A stretch of 38,729 nucleotides of DNA from the NCBI GenBank assembly GCA_944323705.1, contig CALUTM010000015.1, forward strand, positions 1-38,729, given 5' to 3'. The notes beneath the pieces were generated by a model. That model was not told where the DNA came from. It saw only the letters and a program-made list of their open reading frames with translations, and made no database searches. This DNA is from Candidatus Gastranaerophilales bacterium. GTDB lineage: Bacteria; Cyanobacteriota; Vampirovibrionia; Gastranaerophilales; Gastranaerophilaceae. Below are positions 29,227 through 37,796 of the stretch, piece by piece (position 1 is the first letter of the stretch; the number at the start of each line of letters is the position of its first letter). The translations under genes and the position numbers were made by a program.

Positions 29227-31917
29227 ATGCTTAAAGGAAATGAAATCAGAAAACTATATTTAGATTATTTTAAAGATAAACATCAGCATACTGTTGTCGA
29301 GAGTTCAAGTCTTGTACCTGATAACCCTACGGTTTTGCTTACGACTGCGGGTATGCTTCAATTTTTACCCATATTTTTAGGTATACAAAAATGTCCCTAT
29401 GAACCTGCCAGAGCGACTTCATGCCAAAAATGTGCTAGAGCGGGGGGGAAAGATTCCGACATAGAAAATGTTGGAAGAACTCCACGTCACCATACTTTTT
29501 TTGAAATGCTCGGAAACTTTTCATTCGGAGATTATTATAAAAAAGAGGTTATTCCCTGGGCTTGGGAATTTGTGACAGAGGTGCTTAAGCTTGATAAGGA
29601 CAGACTTTGGATTACTATTTTTGAAACCGATGATGAGGCTTATGAAATTTGGCGTAGTATAGGTGTTCCGGCAGAAAGAATAAAAAGAAAAGGTAAAAAG
29701 GATAATTTCTGGGGACCTCCGGGTGCATCAGGTTCTTGCGGTCCGTGCTCTGAGATTCATTATGATTTGGGTGAACAGTACAAATGCTCCGATGATTGCG
29801 GGATTGATACCTGTGAATGCGACAGGTGGGTTGAGATTTGGAATCTTGTATTTACGGAACTTTATCAGGATGAAGAAGGAAACCAATCACCTCTTGAGAA
29901 GAAAAATGTTGATACCGGCATGGGGTTGGAACGTATTACAATGGTTTGTCAGGGTGTTGCATCGACGTTTGAAACTGACCTTTTAAAGCCTATACTGGAT
30001 AAGGTTTCCGAGATGAGCGGCGTGCCTTATAAAAAATCTGAAAAAACGGATATTTCGCTCAGGATTATTACCGACCATGCAAGATGTGTAACATTCTTGA
30101 TTTCTGATGGCGTAATTCCGGGGAATGAAGGCAGAAGCTACGTTCTCAGAATGATTTTGAGACGGGCATTGCGTCACGGTAAAATTTTGGGTATGGAACT
30201 CCCGTTTCTTTATAAGCTTGTTGATACCGTTGTTGAGATGTACGGTGAAGCATATCCCGAATTGGTTAAAAATAAGGCAAAAGTTATTGATGTAATCAAA
30301 AAAGAAGAAGAAAGATTTGCCAAAACTCTCGACAGAGGGTATAAAATGCTTGATGAGTTTATTACGGAAAAGAAAAATATTGACGGCGAGAGTGCATTCA
30401 AGCTGTACGATACTTACGGCTTCCCGTTTGAATTGACTAGGGAAATTGCTGCGGAAAACGGTTTGGACGTTGATGAAGACGGATTTAAAGCTGCCATGCA
30501 GGAACAAAAGGACAGGGCAAAAGCTGCTGCCGCAAAAATTTCCGTAACGGGTGATATTAAATATGCCAAAATTGAGGATGAAGTCGGCTCTACCGATTTT
30601 GTCGGATACGAAAAGGACGAATGTTTGGCAAAAATCCTTGCTCAAATCGAGGGCGAAGGTTTTGTGGATATAGTTTTAGACAGGACGCCTTTTTATGCGG
30701 AGTGCGGCGGACAGGTCGGCGACAGTGGAATTATATATAACGATGATTTGAAATTGGAGGTTTTGACAACATTCAAGGTAAATCATCTTTTTGTACACAG
30801 GTGTCAGGTTTTAAACGGTGAAATTACACTTGGTGCCGAAGTTGTTGCCCGAATTGATTCGGCAAGACGTGAGGAAATTCGGGTTCACCATACTTCCGCT
30901 CACCTTTTGCAGGCTGCGTTGATTAAGGTTCTGGGGGATGAGGTTAAACAGGCAGGTTCGCAGGTAGAGGAAAATCGTATGCGGTTTGACTTTACTTTTT
31001 CAAGGGCAATGACTCCTGACGAGGTGCAAAAGACTGAAAACATTATGAATGAATGGATTGGAGAAAAGCTTCCCGTTCATACGGAGGTTATGGGAATTGA
31101 GGAAGCAAAGCTTACCGGAGCAACAGCCCTTTTTGGTGAAAAATATGAAGATGAGGTCAGAGTAGTATCAATCGGCAGTGGAAAATGCGGATGTGACCAT
31201 ACTTCAAGTGAATCGTCCGATTCGGAAAACGCTAAAGAATGTTCTTGCGGAAGTGATTGCAAATGCCATGAAAATAAATCGGGCGTGATTTCAATGGAAT
31301 TTTGTGCAGGAACCCATGCAAGAAATACCGGGGATTTAAGGTTGGTTAAGATTGTATCCGAAGGTGCAATTGCTGCGGGAACCCGCAGAATTGAACTTGT
31401 TGTATCAAAATCTGCAATAGATTTTCTGAATAACAAAGCAAGAGTTGCGGATGTTTTGGAAGCTCGTTTTAAGGTTCATACGGATGAAGTCCTTGAGCGT
31501 GTCGATAAACTTGCCGAAGAAAACAAGGCTTTGAGTAAAGAACTTGAACAAACAAAAGCAAAAATGGCAAGAGATAAGTTTGCGACATTTATTTCTAAGG
31601 CTAAAGAAATTGACGGCGGAAAGATTTTTATCTCAAAAATCGAAAACTTCGATTCCGATGCCGTGAAGGCAGGGATTGAATTGCTTGCAAATAAGTTGGG
31701 CGAAAGTATCATTGTTCTTGCAAATGATAAGATGGTTATTGCAAAAGTTACCGACGGTTTTGTAAAAAAAGGTGTTAATGCTGGAAAAATTGTCGGTGAG
31801 ATTGCACGCTTTACCGGGGCAAACGGCGGCGGACGACCTAATTTTGCACAAGGCGGTATAAAAGATGCAGCCAAGCTTGATGAGGCTATGGAAAAAGTTG
31901 AGAGTGATTTAAAATAA
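29227..31917 (+). CDS. alaS: Alanyl-tRNA synthetase with a Cys-rich insert in the editing domain
   Basis: Charges tRNA-Ala and clears mischarged Ser/Gly. The 896 residues begin with the class II catalytic core (FEMLGNFSFGDYYKKE, NFWGPPGASGSCGPCSEIHYD, DTGMGLERI), then the tRNA-binding region, the editing domain with HHTSAH (about H555/H559) and FCAGTHA (about C693/H697), and the C-terminal DHHA1 part (FTGANGGGRPNFAQGG). Between SIGSG and ISMEFC lies an extra segment of about 34 residues (653-686) with six Cys and two His (KCGCDH, CSCGSDCKCH). It sits next to the editing zinc site. AAAGGA precedes the ATG; a 17-bp terminator follows the gene. Confidence 0.97.
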   Translation: MLKGNEIRKLYLDYFKDKHQHTVVESSSLVPDNPTVLLTTAGMLQFLPIFLGIQKCPYEPARATSCQKCARAGGKDSDIENVGRTPRHHTFFEMLGNFSFGDYYKKEVIPWAWEFVTEVLKLDKDRLWITIFETDDEAYEIWRSIGVPAERIKRKGKKDNFWGPPGASGSCGPCSEIHYDLGEQYKCSDDCGIDTCECDRWVEIWNLVFTELYQDEEGNQSPLEKKNVDTGMGLERITMVCQGVASTFETDLLKPILDKVSEMSGVPYKKSEKTDISLRIITDHARCVTFLISDGVIPGNEGRSYVLRMILRRALRHGKILGMELPFLYKLVDTVVEMYGEAYPELVKNKAKVIDVIKKEEERFAKTLDRGYKMLDEFITEKKNIDGESAFKLYDTYGFPFELTREIAAENGLDVDEDGFKAAMQEQKDRAKAAAAKISVTGDIKYAKIEDEVGSTDFVGYEKDECLAKILAQIEGEGFVDIVLDRTPFYAECGGQVGDSGIIYNDDLKLEVLTTFKVNHLFVHRCQVLNGEITLGAEVVARIDSARREEIRVHHTSAHLLQAALIKVLGDEVKQAGSQVEENRMRFDFTFSRAMTPDEVQKTENIMNEWIGEKLPVHTEVMGIEEAKLTGATALFGEKYEDEVRVVSIGSGKCGCDHTSSESSDSENAKECSCGSDCKCHENKSGVISMEFCAGTHARNTGDLRLVKIVSEGAIAAGTRRIELVVSKSAIDFLNNKARVADVLEARFKVHTDEVLERVDKLAEENKALSKELEQTKAKMARDKFATFISKAKEIDGGKIFISKIENFDSDAVKAGIELLANKLGESIIVLANDKMVIAKVTDGFVKKGVNAGKIVGEIARFTGANGGGRPNFAQGGIKDAAKLDEAMEKVESDLK

Positions 31918-31929
31918 TATTTTGATTTG

Positions 31930-31970
31930 ACGTGGGTCGGATTTTCTTTGGAAAATCCGACCCACGTTTA
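31930..31970 (+). terminator. Intrinsic terminator of alaS
   Basis: A perfect 17-bp stem (arms 31930-31946 and 31951-31967) with the loop TTTG, then TTTATT on the far side. Confidence 0.85.
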
Positions 31971-31987
31971 TTAATTCCAAAGCATTA

Positions 31988-32015
31988 TTGAAAAGCTTAA
32001 AAAATGAGTTATAAT
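31988..32015 (+). promoter_or_regulatory. Promoter of the EF-hand protein gene
   Basis: TTGAAA (31988-31993), 16-bp spacer, TATAAT (32010-32015), 31 nt before the ATG. Confidence 0.65.
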
Positions 32016-32046
32016 TTTAATATGGGTACCGTGTAAGAGGGCTTTT

Positions 32047-32526
32047 ATGGCAAACAGTTTATCTTTAAATATGCAATTACTCCAAAATCTTTCGGACTTA
32101 TCTTTAAATAATAATTCCTCCGCACAAAACAGCAAGCCTGCGGTTTATGCTAAAGAAGGTGAAGCTCGTTATAACGAGGATATGGACTATGACGGCGATG
32201 GCGTTGTCACAATGGATGAATACCAGCAGTATTGCGAAGAAAATAACATCAGTACCGATGAACAGATTCAGAATGTACAGAGTATGGGGGATTCTGTTAT
32301 CCAAAGGCGTACCGAGTCAAACTCCGATACGGAGATGAGTTATGATGACTATATCAGGTATTGCGAAGCAAACCAGAATGTAAGAAGTAATTTCTCTTCG
32401 GCTGCTGCGGTTGATGCGGAAGTAAATGATGCGGGTATTGTTGTGCGTAACTTTGGCAGAGCTTTAAGCAGTTATGCAAGCAGCGGACTAAATTTCTCTG
32501 AAATAAGTATTGTTCGAAGCGTTTAG
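32047..32526 (+). CDS. EF-hand calcium-binding-like protein, 159 aa
   Basis: A canonical EF-hand loop is visible at about residues 47-58 (DYDGDGVVTMDE: Asp at 1, 3 and 5, Gly 6, Glu 12), followed by YQQYCEEN. A second, degenerate copy follows at about residues 90-110 (SNSDTEMSYDDYIRYCEAN), so the two derive from one motif. The rest is Ser/Asn-rich and probably disordered; no signal peptide is seen. Function unknown; calcium binding by the first loop is inference. It has its own promoter and ends 2 nt from the convergent tsaC stop, with no terminator between. Confidence 0.72.
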   Translation: MANSLSLNMQLLQNLSDLSLNNNSSAQNSKPAVYAKEGEARYNEDMDYDGDGVVTMDEYQQYCEENNISTDEQIQNVQSMGDSVIQRRTESNSDTEMSYDDYIRYCEANQNVRSNFSSAAAVDAEVNDAGIVVRNFGRALSSYASSGLNFSEISIVRSV

Positions 32527-32528
32527 TT

Positions 32529-33101
32529 CTAAATTATGATTTCGCCTTGTCTGAAAATAACGGGTTGACCGTCTTTAAATCCTGCAACGGTAGAGGCTTT
32601 TCCTTTTGCTTCATAACCGTAATCGGGGATAACTAAATCGACTTTGTCTCCGATGTAATTTAAAGCTTCTTCATAAGTGAGTGCCGGAGGTTCGCCCGAC
32701 AGGTTTGCACTTGTTGTTGCAAGCACGCGTCCCTCAATGCTTTTACAAATGTCTGCAAAGATTTTATTATCGGGGATTCTTACCCCCACGGTCGGGAACG
32801 ATGAAGTTATATAGTCAGGAGTCCGCTCGGATTTGTCAAGGACAAGGGTCAGTGCTCCGGGGAAATATTTCTTTATTAGTTTTTGAGCTTCTTTTTCTAT
32901 GGGTTGCTTCAAATAATCAAGAAGGTTATAAAATTCATCACTCATTAAAATTAACGGTTTATTCCCGTCGCGGTGTTTTATTTCATAAATTCTTCTTACT
33001 GCTTTTTCGCTTGATGGCAGACATCCTAATCCCCATACCGTATCTGTTACATAGGCAATAACACCGTCATTTTTCAATACTTCGTTTATTTTTTCTATCA
33101 T
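32529..33101 (-). CDS. tsaC: L-threonylcarbamoyladenylate synthase (TsaC/Sua5/YrdC family)
   Basis: Makes threonylcarbamoyl-AMP from threonine, bicarbonate and ATP for the t6A37 modification of ANN-decoding tRNAs. The 190 residues match the single YrdC domain: VIAYVTDTVWGLGC, IYEIKHRDGNKPLILM with the basic ATP-contact residues, YFPGALTLVL, VGVRIPDN, ATTSANLSGEPP and the C-terminal STVAGF. The length fits TsaC without the extra Sua5 domain. A weak AAGAAAG site precedes the ATG. Confidence 0.95.
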   Translation of the reverse strand: MIEKINEVLKNDGVIAYVTDTVWGLGCLPSSEKAVRRIYEIKHRDGNKPLILMSDEFYNLLDYLKQPIEKEAQKLIKKYFPGALTLVLDKSERTPDYITSSFPTVGVRIPDNKIFADICKSIEGRVLATTSANLSGEPPALTYEEALNYIGDKVDLVIPDYGYEAKGKASTVAGFKDGQPVIFRQGEIII

Positions 33102-33183
33102 AAATCAGCTTTCTTGTAATAATCTGGTCACTTATTAACTTTTATATTATAATACAATAGTATAAAAAATAAGGAGATACAAA

Positions 33184-33435
33184 ATGGTTCAACAATTTAA
33201 CACACCTCAAAAAACGCGTCATGCCGTAATTCTTTTTCTTAAGGGGTCTGCAACACCTGTTGTAATGTATTTTGAAAATCCTCAAGCGGTATATGCGGAA
33301 TTAAAACAGTTGATGAAAAGTCCGACTCCCGTTCTTGTGGAAAAAGAACCTATAGGACCTATTAAAAAATTATGTTTTGTATCTACCCAGATAGCAGGTT
33401 TGGTATTGCAGGAAGAACCTTATGTCCAAAAATAA
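33184..33435 (+). CDS. Small conserved-looking hypothetical protein, 83 aa
   Basis: Not recognised. A compact protein with alternating strand and helix segments (HAVILFLKGSATPVVMYF, then AVYAELKQLMKS), cytoplasmic. AAGGAG is 6-7 nt before the ATG and a TATAAT lies at 33148-33153. Its 3' end overlaps yceD by 14 nt, so it is probably the first gene of the yceD-rpmF-plsX-fab operon and translationally coupled to it. Confidence 0.75.
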   Translation: MVQQFNTPQKTRHAVILFLKGSATPVVMYFENPQAVYAELKQLMKSPTPVLVEKEPIGPIKKLCFVSTQIAGLVLQEEPYVQK

Positions 33436-33949
33436 CGGCGGTGAAAATAAGTTAACGGTTTCTATAGAAGATATAGAACGCGAACCCGACAAGACCCTTC
33501 ATTATGAATATGATGGAGAAATCTGCGAACTTGAGGATTGCAATATACATGCTCAAATTGATTTAAAATCATTGGGCGGATTTATTGAGGCAAAAGGGCA
33601 TGTTGAAGGAAAGGTTAAATTGGAATGCGACAGGTGTCTCACTAAATATGATTATGATTTGGATTTTGACATCGACGAAACTTATGCAAAACGCTCTCTT
33701 TATGATGAATATGCTCAAGAGGTTGAACTCCGCTCAGGACAGTTTATTACGGATTTGAACGGCGAAAAAGAGATAGATATTTATGACTTATTGTATCAAT
33801 CTGTAATATTACAGTTACCAAATAAAAAAGTTTGTGGTATAAATTGTAATGAGGGATTATTTGTATCTGATGAAGAAATGATACCTCACGATACGAGAAT
33901 GGATATATTTAAAAATATCCAAATCGAAAAAAAAGTAACCGATATATAA
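33422..33949 (+). CDS. yceD: YceD family protein (DUF177)
   Basis: 175 residues. The Cys pair in KLECDRCLTKYDYDLDF is the DUF177 hallmark; a second pair in VCGINCNEGL near the C-terminus completes a putative zinc site. YceD lies next to rpmF in many bacteria and is tied to 23S rRNA accumulation in plants and bacteria. Here it occupies the expected place just before rpmF. It starts within the preceding gene (14-nt overlap). Confidence 0.9.
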   Translation: MSKNNGGENKLTVSIEDIEREPDKTLHYEYDGEICELEDCNIHAQIDLKSLGGFIEAKGHVEGKVKLECDRCLTKYDYDLDFDIDETYAKRSLYDEYAQEVELRSGQFITDLNGEKEIDIYDLLYQSVILQLPNKKVCGINCNEGLFVSDEEMIPHDTRMDIFKNIQIEKKVTDI

Positions 33950-34057
33950 GTAGTATTCAAAAAAAAGGTACGGAAAGCTGCAATGGTAATCGGGTATTTT
34001 GAAAAGTACAAAATACGACAGATGTATTAATAAAATTAGAAAGGATGATATAAGAAA

Positions 34058-34462
34058 ATGGCAGTACCAAAGAAAAGAACAGGGCACAGCGCTCAAGGAA
34101 AAAGAAGATCAAATTGGAAGGCATCAAAGCCTGAACTTACAACATGTCCCAATTGCGGAGCAAAAGTATTGACGCACACGGTTTGTACCGCTTGCGGAAC
34201 TTATAAGGGCAAAGTTGTTTCAAGAAAATCAGAAGGTTTTGTAGAAGCAGGAAATGAAACTGCTAAAACAGAAGCAAAAGAAGCTAAAAAGACAAAAAAA
34301 TCAACTAAGAAAGCAGCAGAAGCCAAGGTTGAAGAAGTAAAGGCTGAAGAGGTTAAGACCGAAGAAGTCGTTGAAGAAAAAACCGAAGAAGCTGTTGAAG
34401 AAAAAGTTGAAGAAGCTAAGGCTGAAGAAGTAACGGAAACGGAAGAAAAGCCTGAAGCGTAG
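34058..34462 (+). CDS. rpmF: 50S ribosomal protein L32 with long charged tail
   Basis: The first ~60 residues are a normal L32: AVPKKRTGHSAQGKRRSNWK and a zinc ribbon with C30, C33, C43 and C46. The usual protein ends near residue 60; this one continues to 134 with a low-complexity tail of Lys/Ala then Glu/Val/Ala repeats (KVEEVKAEEVKTEEV style), overall acidic. The tail should be flexible and solvent-exposed at the ribosome surface. AAAGGATG lies upstream of the ATG. Followed by plsX after 31 nt. Confidence 0.95.
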   Translation: MAVPKKRTGHSAQGKRRSNWKASKPELTTCPNCGAKVLTHTVCTACGTYKGKVVSRKSEGFVEAGNETAKTEAKEAKKTKKSTKKAAEAKVEEVKAEEVKTEEVVEEKTEEAVEEKVEEAKAEEVTETEEKPEA

Positions 34463-34493
34463 TTTCATAAATAGTTAAAAAGGGAAGAGGAAG

Positions 34494-35549
34494 ATGACAA
34501 GAATAGCTATAGATGCAATGGGCGGCGACCACGCTCCTTTCGAGATAGTGGCAGGTGCGGTATGGGCAGCGGCAGAGTATGGCGTAGCGTTGGAACTGGT
34601 CGGGAAACAGGATCGCATTGAACACTGTTTGGAAGTAATACAGCAGGAAGGGTTTTTGTCCGATTGCGGGAAAGCCGGCAGAAGACGCAGGGTCAGGGTT
34701 GATGTTAAGTCGCTTGATATCAAGATAACCCACGCATCAGAAATCATAGAAATGGGCGAGGCTCCGGGGCAAGCTATTCGTAAAAAGAAAAATTCCTCAA
34801 TAGTTTTATCCGTAAATTCGGTTGCAACAGGAAGCTCGGATGCTCTTGTTGCAGCGGGTTCTACGGGGGCGGCAATGGCTTCAAGCCTTTTTGGTCTCGG
34901 AAGAATTCCCGGTATTGACCGACCTGCAATTGCGGTTACGCTGCCTACAATGAAAAAGCCGATTGTAATTATTGATGCCGGTGCAAACAGCAACTGCTCT
35001 CCGCAAATGCTCAGACAGTTTGCCATTATGGGGATGACATTCTCTAAAAATGTTTTGGGAATTGAAAGACCCAGAGTCGGAGTTTTGAACATAGGTGAGG
35101 AAGCAGGTAAGGGTAATGAACTTGCACAAAGTACTTACAACCTTTTGGAAGAAGAAAAGGAAAGATTTAATTTTATGGGTAACATCGAGGGAAGAGAATT
35201 GTTCCTTAACCTTTGCGATGTTGTTATATGTGACGGGTTTGTCGGTAATGTTGTTCTTAAGGTTACCGAGGGAACTTCTTCTTTATTGTTTAAAATGATT
35301 AAGAGTGAATTTAAGTCTGACTTTTTGGGAATGTTAATAGGACTTTTGGCAAAACCCTTTATGAAGAGAATTTATGAAAAAATAAATTATGAAGAATTCG
35401 GCGGAGCATTGCTATTGGGTGTGAAAGGTATTACCGTTATTTCGCACGGAAGAAGCAGGGCGTATGCTATTAAAAATGCCGTAAGGGTCGCAAAAGACGC
35501 TGTTGAAACAGGCGTTAACAGAAAGATTTCAGAGTCTATAGAAGGATAG
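34494..35549 (+). CDS. plsX: Phosphate acyltransferase PlsX
   Basis: Converts acyl-ACP and phosphate to acyl-phosphate, the donor for PlsY in phospholipid synthesis; a peripheral membrane protein. The 351 residues start with RIAIDAMGGDHAP and include ASEIIEMGEAPGQAIRKKKNSS, SAGSTGA-like VAAGSTGAAMAS, DAGANSNCSPQML, NIGEEAGKGNEL, CDGFVGNVVLK and EEFGGALLLGVKG, all family signatures. GGAAGAGGAAG precedes the ATG. It is followed by fabH after 13 nt. Confidence 0.97.
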   Translation: MTRIAIDAMGGDHAPFEIVAGAVWAAAEYGVALELVGKQDRIEHCLEVIQQEGFLSDCGKAGRRRRVRVDVKSLDIKITHASEIIEMGEAPGQAIRKKKNSSIVLSVNSVATGSSDALVAAGSTGAAMASSLFGLGRIPGIDRPAIAVTLPTMKKPIVIIDAGANSNCSPQMLRQFAIMGMTFSKNVLGIERPRVGVLNIGEEAGKGNELAQSTYNLLEEEKERFNFMGNIEGRELFLNLCDVVICDGFVGNVVLKVTEGTSSLLFKMIKSEFKSDFLGMLIGLLAKPFMKRIYEKINYEEFGGALLLGVKGITVISHGRSRAYAIKNAVRVAKDAVETGVNRKISESIEG

Positions 35550-35562
35550 GGGCAGGAAATTA

Positions 35563-36573
35563 ATGGGAGAGAACAGAATTCCTTTGAGGATTGCCGGGGT
35601 CGGGTATGGTTTGCCTGAAGCCGTTATTACAAATGATGATTTGACAAAATTATATGATACTTCTGACGAGTGGATTTATACAAGAACCGGTATAAAAGAA
35701 AGACGCGTCGTGTCAGGAGAAGAGAATGCAATAGATTTAGGTTTTGATGCGGCACAAAAAGCTTTGGAAAAGGCGGGTATAAAACCTGAAGAGTTAGATT
35801 TAATTCTTGCCGCCTCTTCTGCACCGCCGGATTTGTATCCAGCCATAGCTTGTCATATTCAGGCAAGATTGGGTATAAAGACGCAAATTCCCGCATTTGA
35901 TATTACTGCGGCTTGTACGGGTTTGATTTATGGTCTGAGTATTGCAAAAGCTTATATAGCGTCAGGTATGTATAAGAATATTTTGATTGTTGCAACTGAT
36001 AATAACTCAAGACTTGTTAACTGGGAAGACAGAGCAACTTCAATTCTTTTCGGTGATGCTGCAGGTGCTATGGTTGTTACTGCGGCTGAGGATGGTATTG
36101 ATGATGTTATTGCAATTGATATCAAATCGGACGGACATATCGGCGACTTGATTGAGCTTTCTTTTGACGGCAAAAACTGTCCTCTTGTAGAACAGTACGA
36201 ACCGAAACCGAAAGGTATCAGAATGAACGGTAAAGGTGTTTACGCATTTGTTGCCAAGATTCTTCCTCACTATGTGGAAAATCTCATTACGGGTGCGGGG
36301 ATGAAAGCTGAGGATATTGATTATCTTATACCGCATCAGGCAAATATCAGAATTATTCAGGCTGTTCAGGAACGGTTGGGTTATTCTGACGAAAAAGTTG
36401 TAACTAATATTAAGTATTATGGAAATACATCTGCCGCTTCAATACCTTTGGCTTTGGCGGAGAGTGTTGAAAAAGGCAAGGTGAAATTGGGCACTACGGC
36501 TGTTCTTTGCGGATTCGGAGCGGGAATGACCTGGGGCGGTGCCATAGTCAGGTTGAGAGAAGGTATATGTTGA
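35563..36573 (+). CDS. fabH: 3-oxoacyl-[acyl-carrier-protein] synthase III
   Basis: Starts fatty-acid synthesis by condensing acetyl-CoA with malonyl-ACP. The 336 residues contain the catalytic Cys in DITAACTGLIYG (about C118), His in IPHQANIRI (about H257) and Asn in YYGNTSAAS (about N287), the Cys-His-Asn triad of FabH. The C-terminal GFGAGMTWGGAIVR is also typical. GGGGCAGGAA lies before the ATG. In operon with plsX and fabD. Confidence 0.97.
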   Translation: MGENRIPLRIAGVGYGLPEAVITNDDLTKLYDTSDEWIYTRTGIKERRVVSGEENAIDLGFDAAQKALEKAGIKPEELDLILAASSAPPDLYPAIACHIQARLGIKTQIPAFDITAACTGLIYGLSIAKAYIASGMYKNILIVATDNNSRLVNWEDRATSILFGDAAGAMVVTAAEDGIDDVIAIDIKSDGHIGDLIELSFDGKNCPLVEQYEPKPKGIRMNGKGVYAFVAKILPHYVENLITGAGMKAEDIDYLIPHQANIRIIQAVQERLGYSDEKVVTNIKYYGNTSAASIPLALAESVEKGKVKLGTTAVLCGFGAGMTWGGAIVRLREGIC

Positions 36574-36630
36574 GATTTTGTCTCAATTACCGAATTATAA
36601 GACTTATAAACCAAATAAAAGGAGTATAAT

Positions 36631-37578
36631 ATGGTCAAGAAGATTGCGTTTTTGTTCCCCGGTCAGGGCTCACAATCAGTTGGTATGGGAAAAGATTTGT
36701 ATGAAAATTTTGAGGCGGCTAAAAATGTTTTTGATACCGCCGATAAGACTTTGGGAAAAAGTATTACGACAATTTGTTTTGAAGGTCCCGAAGAGGACTT
36801 GAAGCAAACCGTCAATACTCAGCCTTCAATAGTAACCATGTCTGTTGCGGCAATGGAGGCATTAAAGTCAGAAATAGATATAACTGCTGATTACCTTGCA
36901 GGACACAGTTTGGGCGAATATTGTGCTATGTATGCCGCAGGTGTTATGGATTTGGAGACTACTCTCAAATTAATCCAAAAAAGGGCAGACTTAATGGGTG
37001 CAACAAAGGGCGGAAGCATGGCTGCTGTATTAAACGCAACCGAAGAACAGTTGAAAGCGGGGTTGGTAGAGGGTTCTAAAGTCGGTTATGTTGATGTCGC
37101 AAACTACAATTCTCCTGCTCAGGTAGTTATAACGGGTGATGACAGTGCGGTAAAAGCGGCTTCGGATTACTTGCTTGCAAACGGTGTAAGAAGAGTTGTT
37201 CCGCTCGCGGTATCAGGTGCATTTCACTCTAAATTTATGGAAAAAGCGGGCAATGAGTTTGCATCATTTGTCGGCGGTTTTAGTTTGAATGATGCTGCAA
37301 TTCCTGTGATTACAAATGTTGATGCTCAAATTACGACAAAAGCTGAAGATTTTAAAACGAAGATGCCCAAGCAGATTTCATCATCCGTACATTGGACGCA
37401 AACAATTCAAAAAATGGTTGAAGAAGGTGTTGATACGTTTATTGAAATCGGTCCCGGAAAAGTGCTAGCAGGATTAAATAAAAAAATTGCACCGGAAGCA
37501 ACTGTTTATAATGTATTTGATAAAGCTTCGCTTGAAGCAACAGTATCGGCTTTAAAAGAGCAGCTCGCGGGAGTGTAA
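36631..37578 (+). CDS. fabD: Malonyl-CoA:ACP transacylase
   Basis: Loads malonate from CoA onto ACP. The 315 residues start with AFLFPGQGSQSVGMG; the nucleophile is in GHSLGEYCAM (S93), with the catalytic His in VSGAFHSKFM and the conserved arginine in KRADLMG. AAAGGAG precedes the ATG by about 7 nt. Separated from fabG by 218 nt holding several hairpin repeats. Confidence 0.97.
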   Translation: MVKKIAFLFPGQGSQSVGMGKDLYENFEAAKNVFDTADKTLGKSITTICFEGPEEDLKQTVNTQPSIVTMSVAAMEALKSEIDITADYLAGHSLGEYCAMYAAGVMDLETTLKLIQKRADLMGATKGGSMAAVLNATEEQLKAGLVEGSKVGYVDVANYNSPAQVVITGDDSAVKAASDYLLANGVRRVVPLAVSGAFHSKFMEKAGNEFASFVGGFSLNDAAIPVITNVDAQITTKAEDFKTKMPKQISSSVHWTQTIQKMVEEGVDTFIEIGPGKVLAGLNKKIAPEATVYNVFDKASLEATVSALKEQLAGV

Positions 37579-37590
37579 ATATTCATGGTA

Positions 37591-37665
37591 AAAGACTGCT
37601 GCGGTTTTTGGAAAGAGACATTTTAAGATTGCAGGTTGGGGCTTCTTGCCCCGGCAGCAGTCTTT
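37591..37665 (+). repeat. 12-bp inverted repeat enclosing a REP-like hairpin
   Basis: AAAGACTGCTGC (37591-37602) pairs exactly with GCAGCAGTCTTT (37654-37665). Inside lies GGGGC-TTCTT-GCCCC (37638-37652), headed by GCAGG. Together they form a branched hairpin 12 nt after the fabD stop. Confidence 0.65.
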
Positions 37666-37705
37666 GAATGTAAATTGTCTGCTTAAAAAATACATGAGAA
37701 TAGAG

Positions 37706-37722
37706 GTCGGGTATTGCCCGAC
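37706..37722 (+). repeat. REP-like palindrome in the fabD-fabG gap
   Basis: GTCGGGT-ATT-GCCCGAC, headed by TAGAG, closely matches the unit at 6224-6244. Confidence 0.6.
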
Positions 37723-37747
37723 AACAATTCAGATAAAGAGAAAGAAT

Positions 37748-37770
37748 GTAGGCTGGGGTTTTATCCCAAC
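37748..37770 (+). repeat. GTAG-headed REP-like palindrome before fabG
   Basis: GTAG is followed by GCTGGG, a 7-nt loop and CCCAAC. It is the third hairpin unit of the fabD-fabG gap and lies about 50 nt before fabG. Confidence 0.55.
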
Positions 37771-37796
37771 AAAAATTAAGATAAGGAGAAAGATTA

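Noticed and set aside
29983-30645. 220-codon open frame on the minus strand inside alaS
   Set aside because: Shadow of the alaS frame: no ribosome site, no recognisable domain, and fully covered by a well-supported essential gene. The same applies to the long antisense frames within murE (18884-19384) and plsX (34475-35092).
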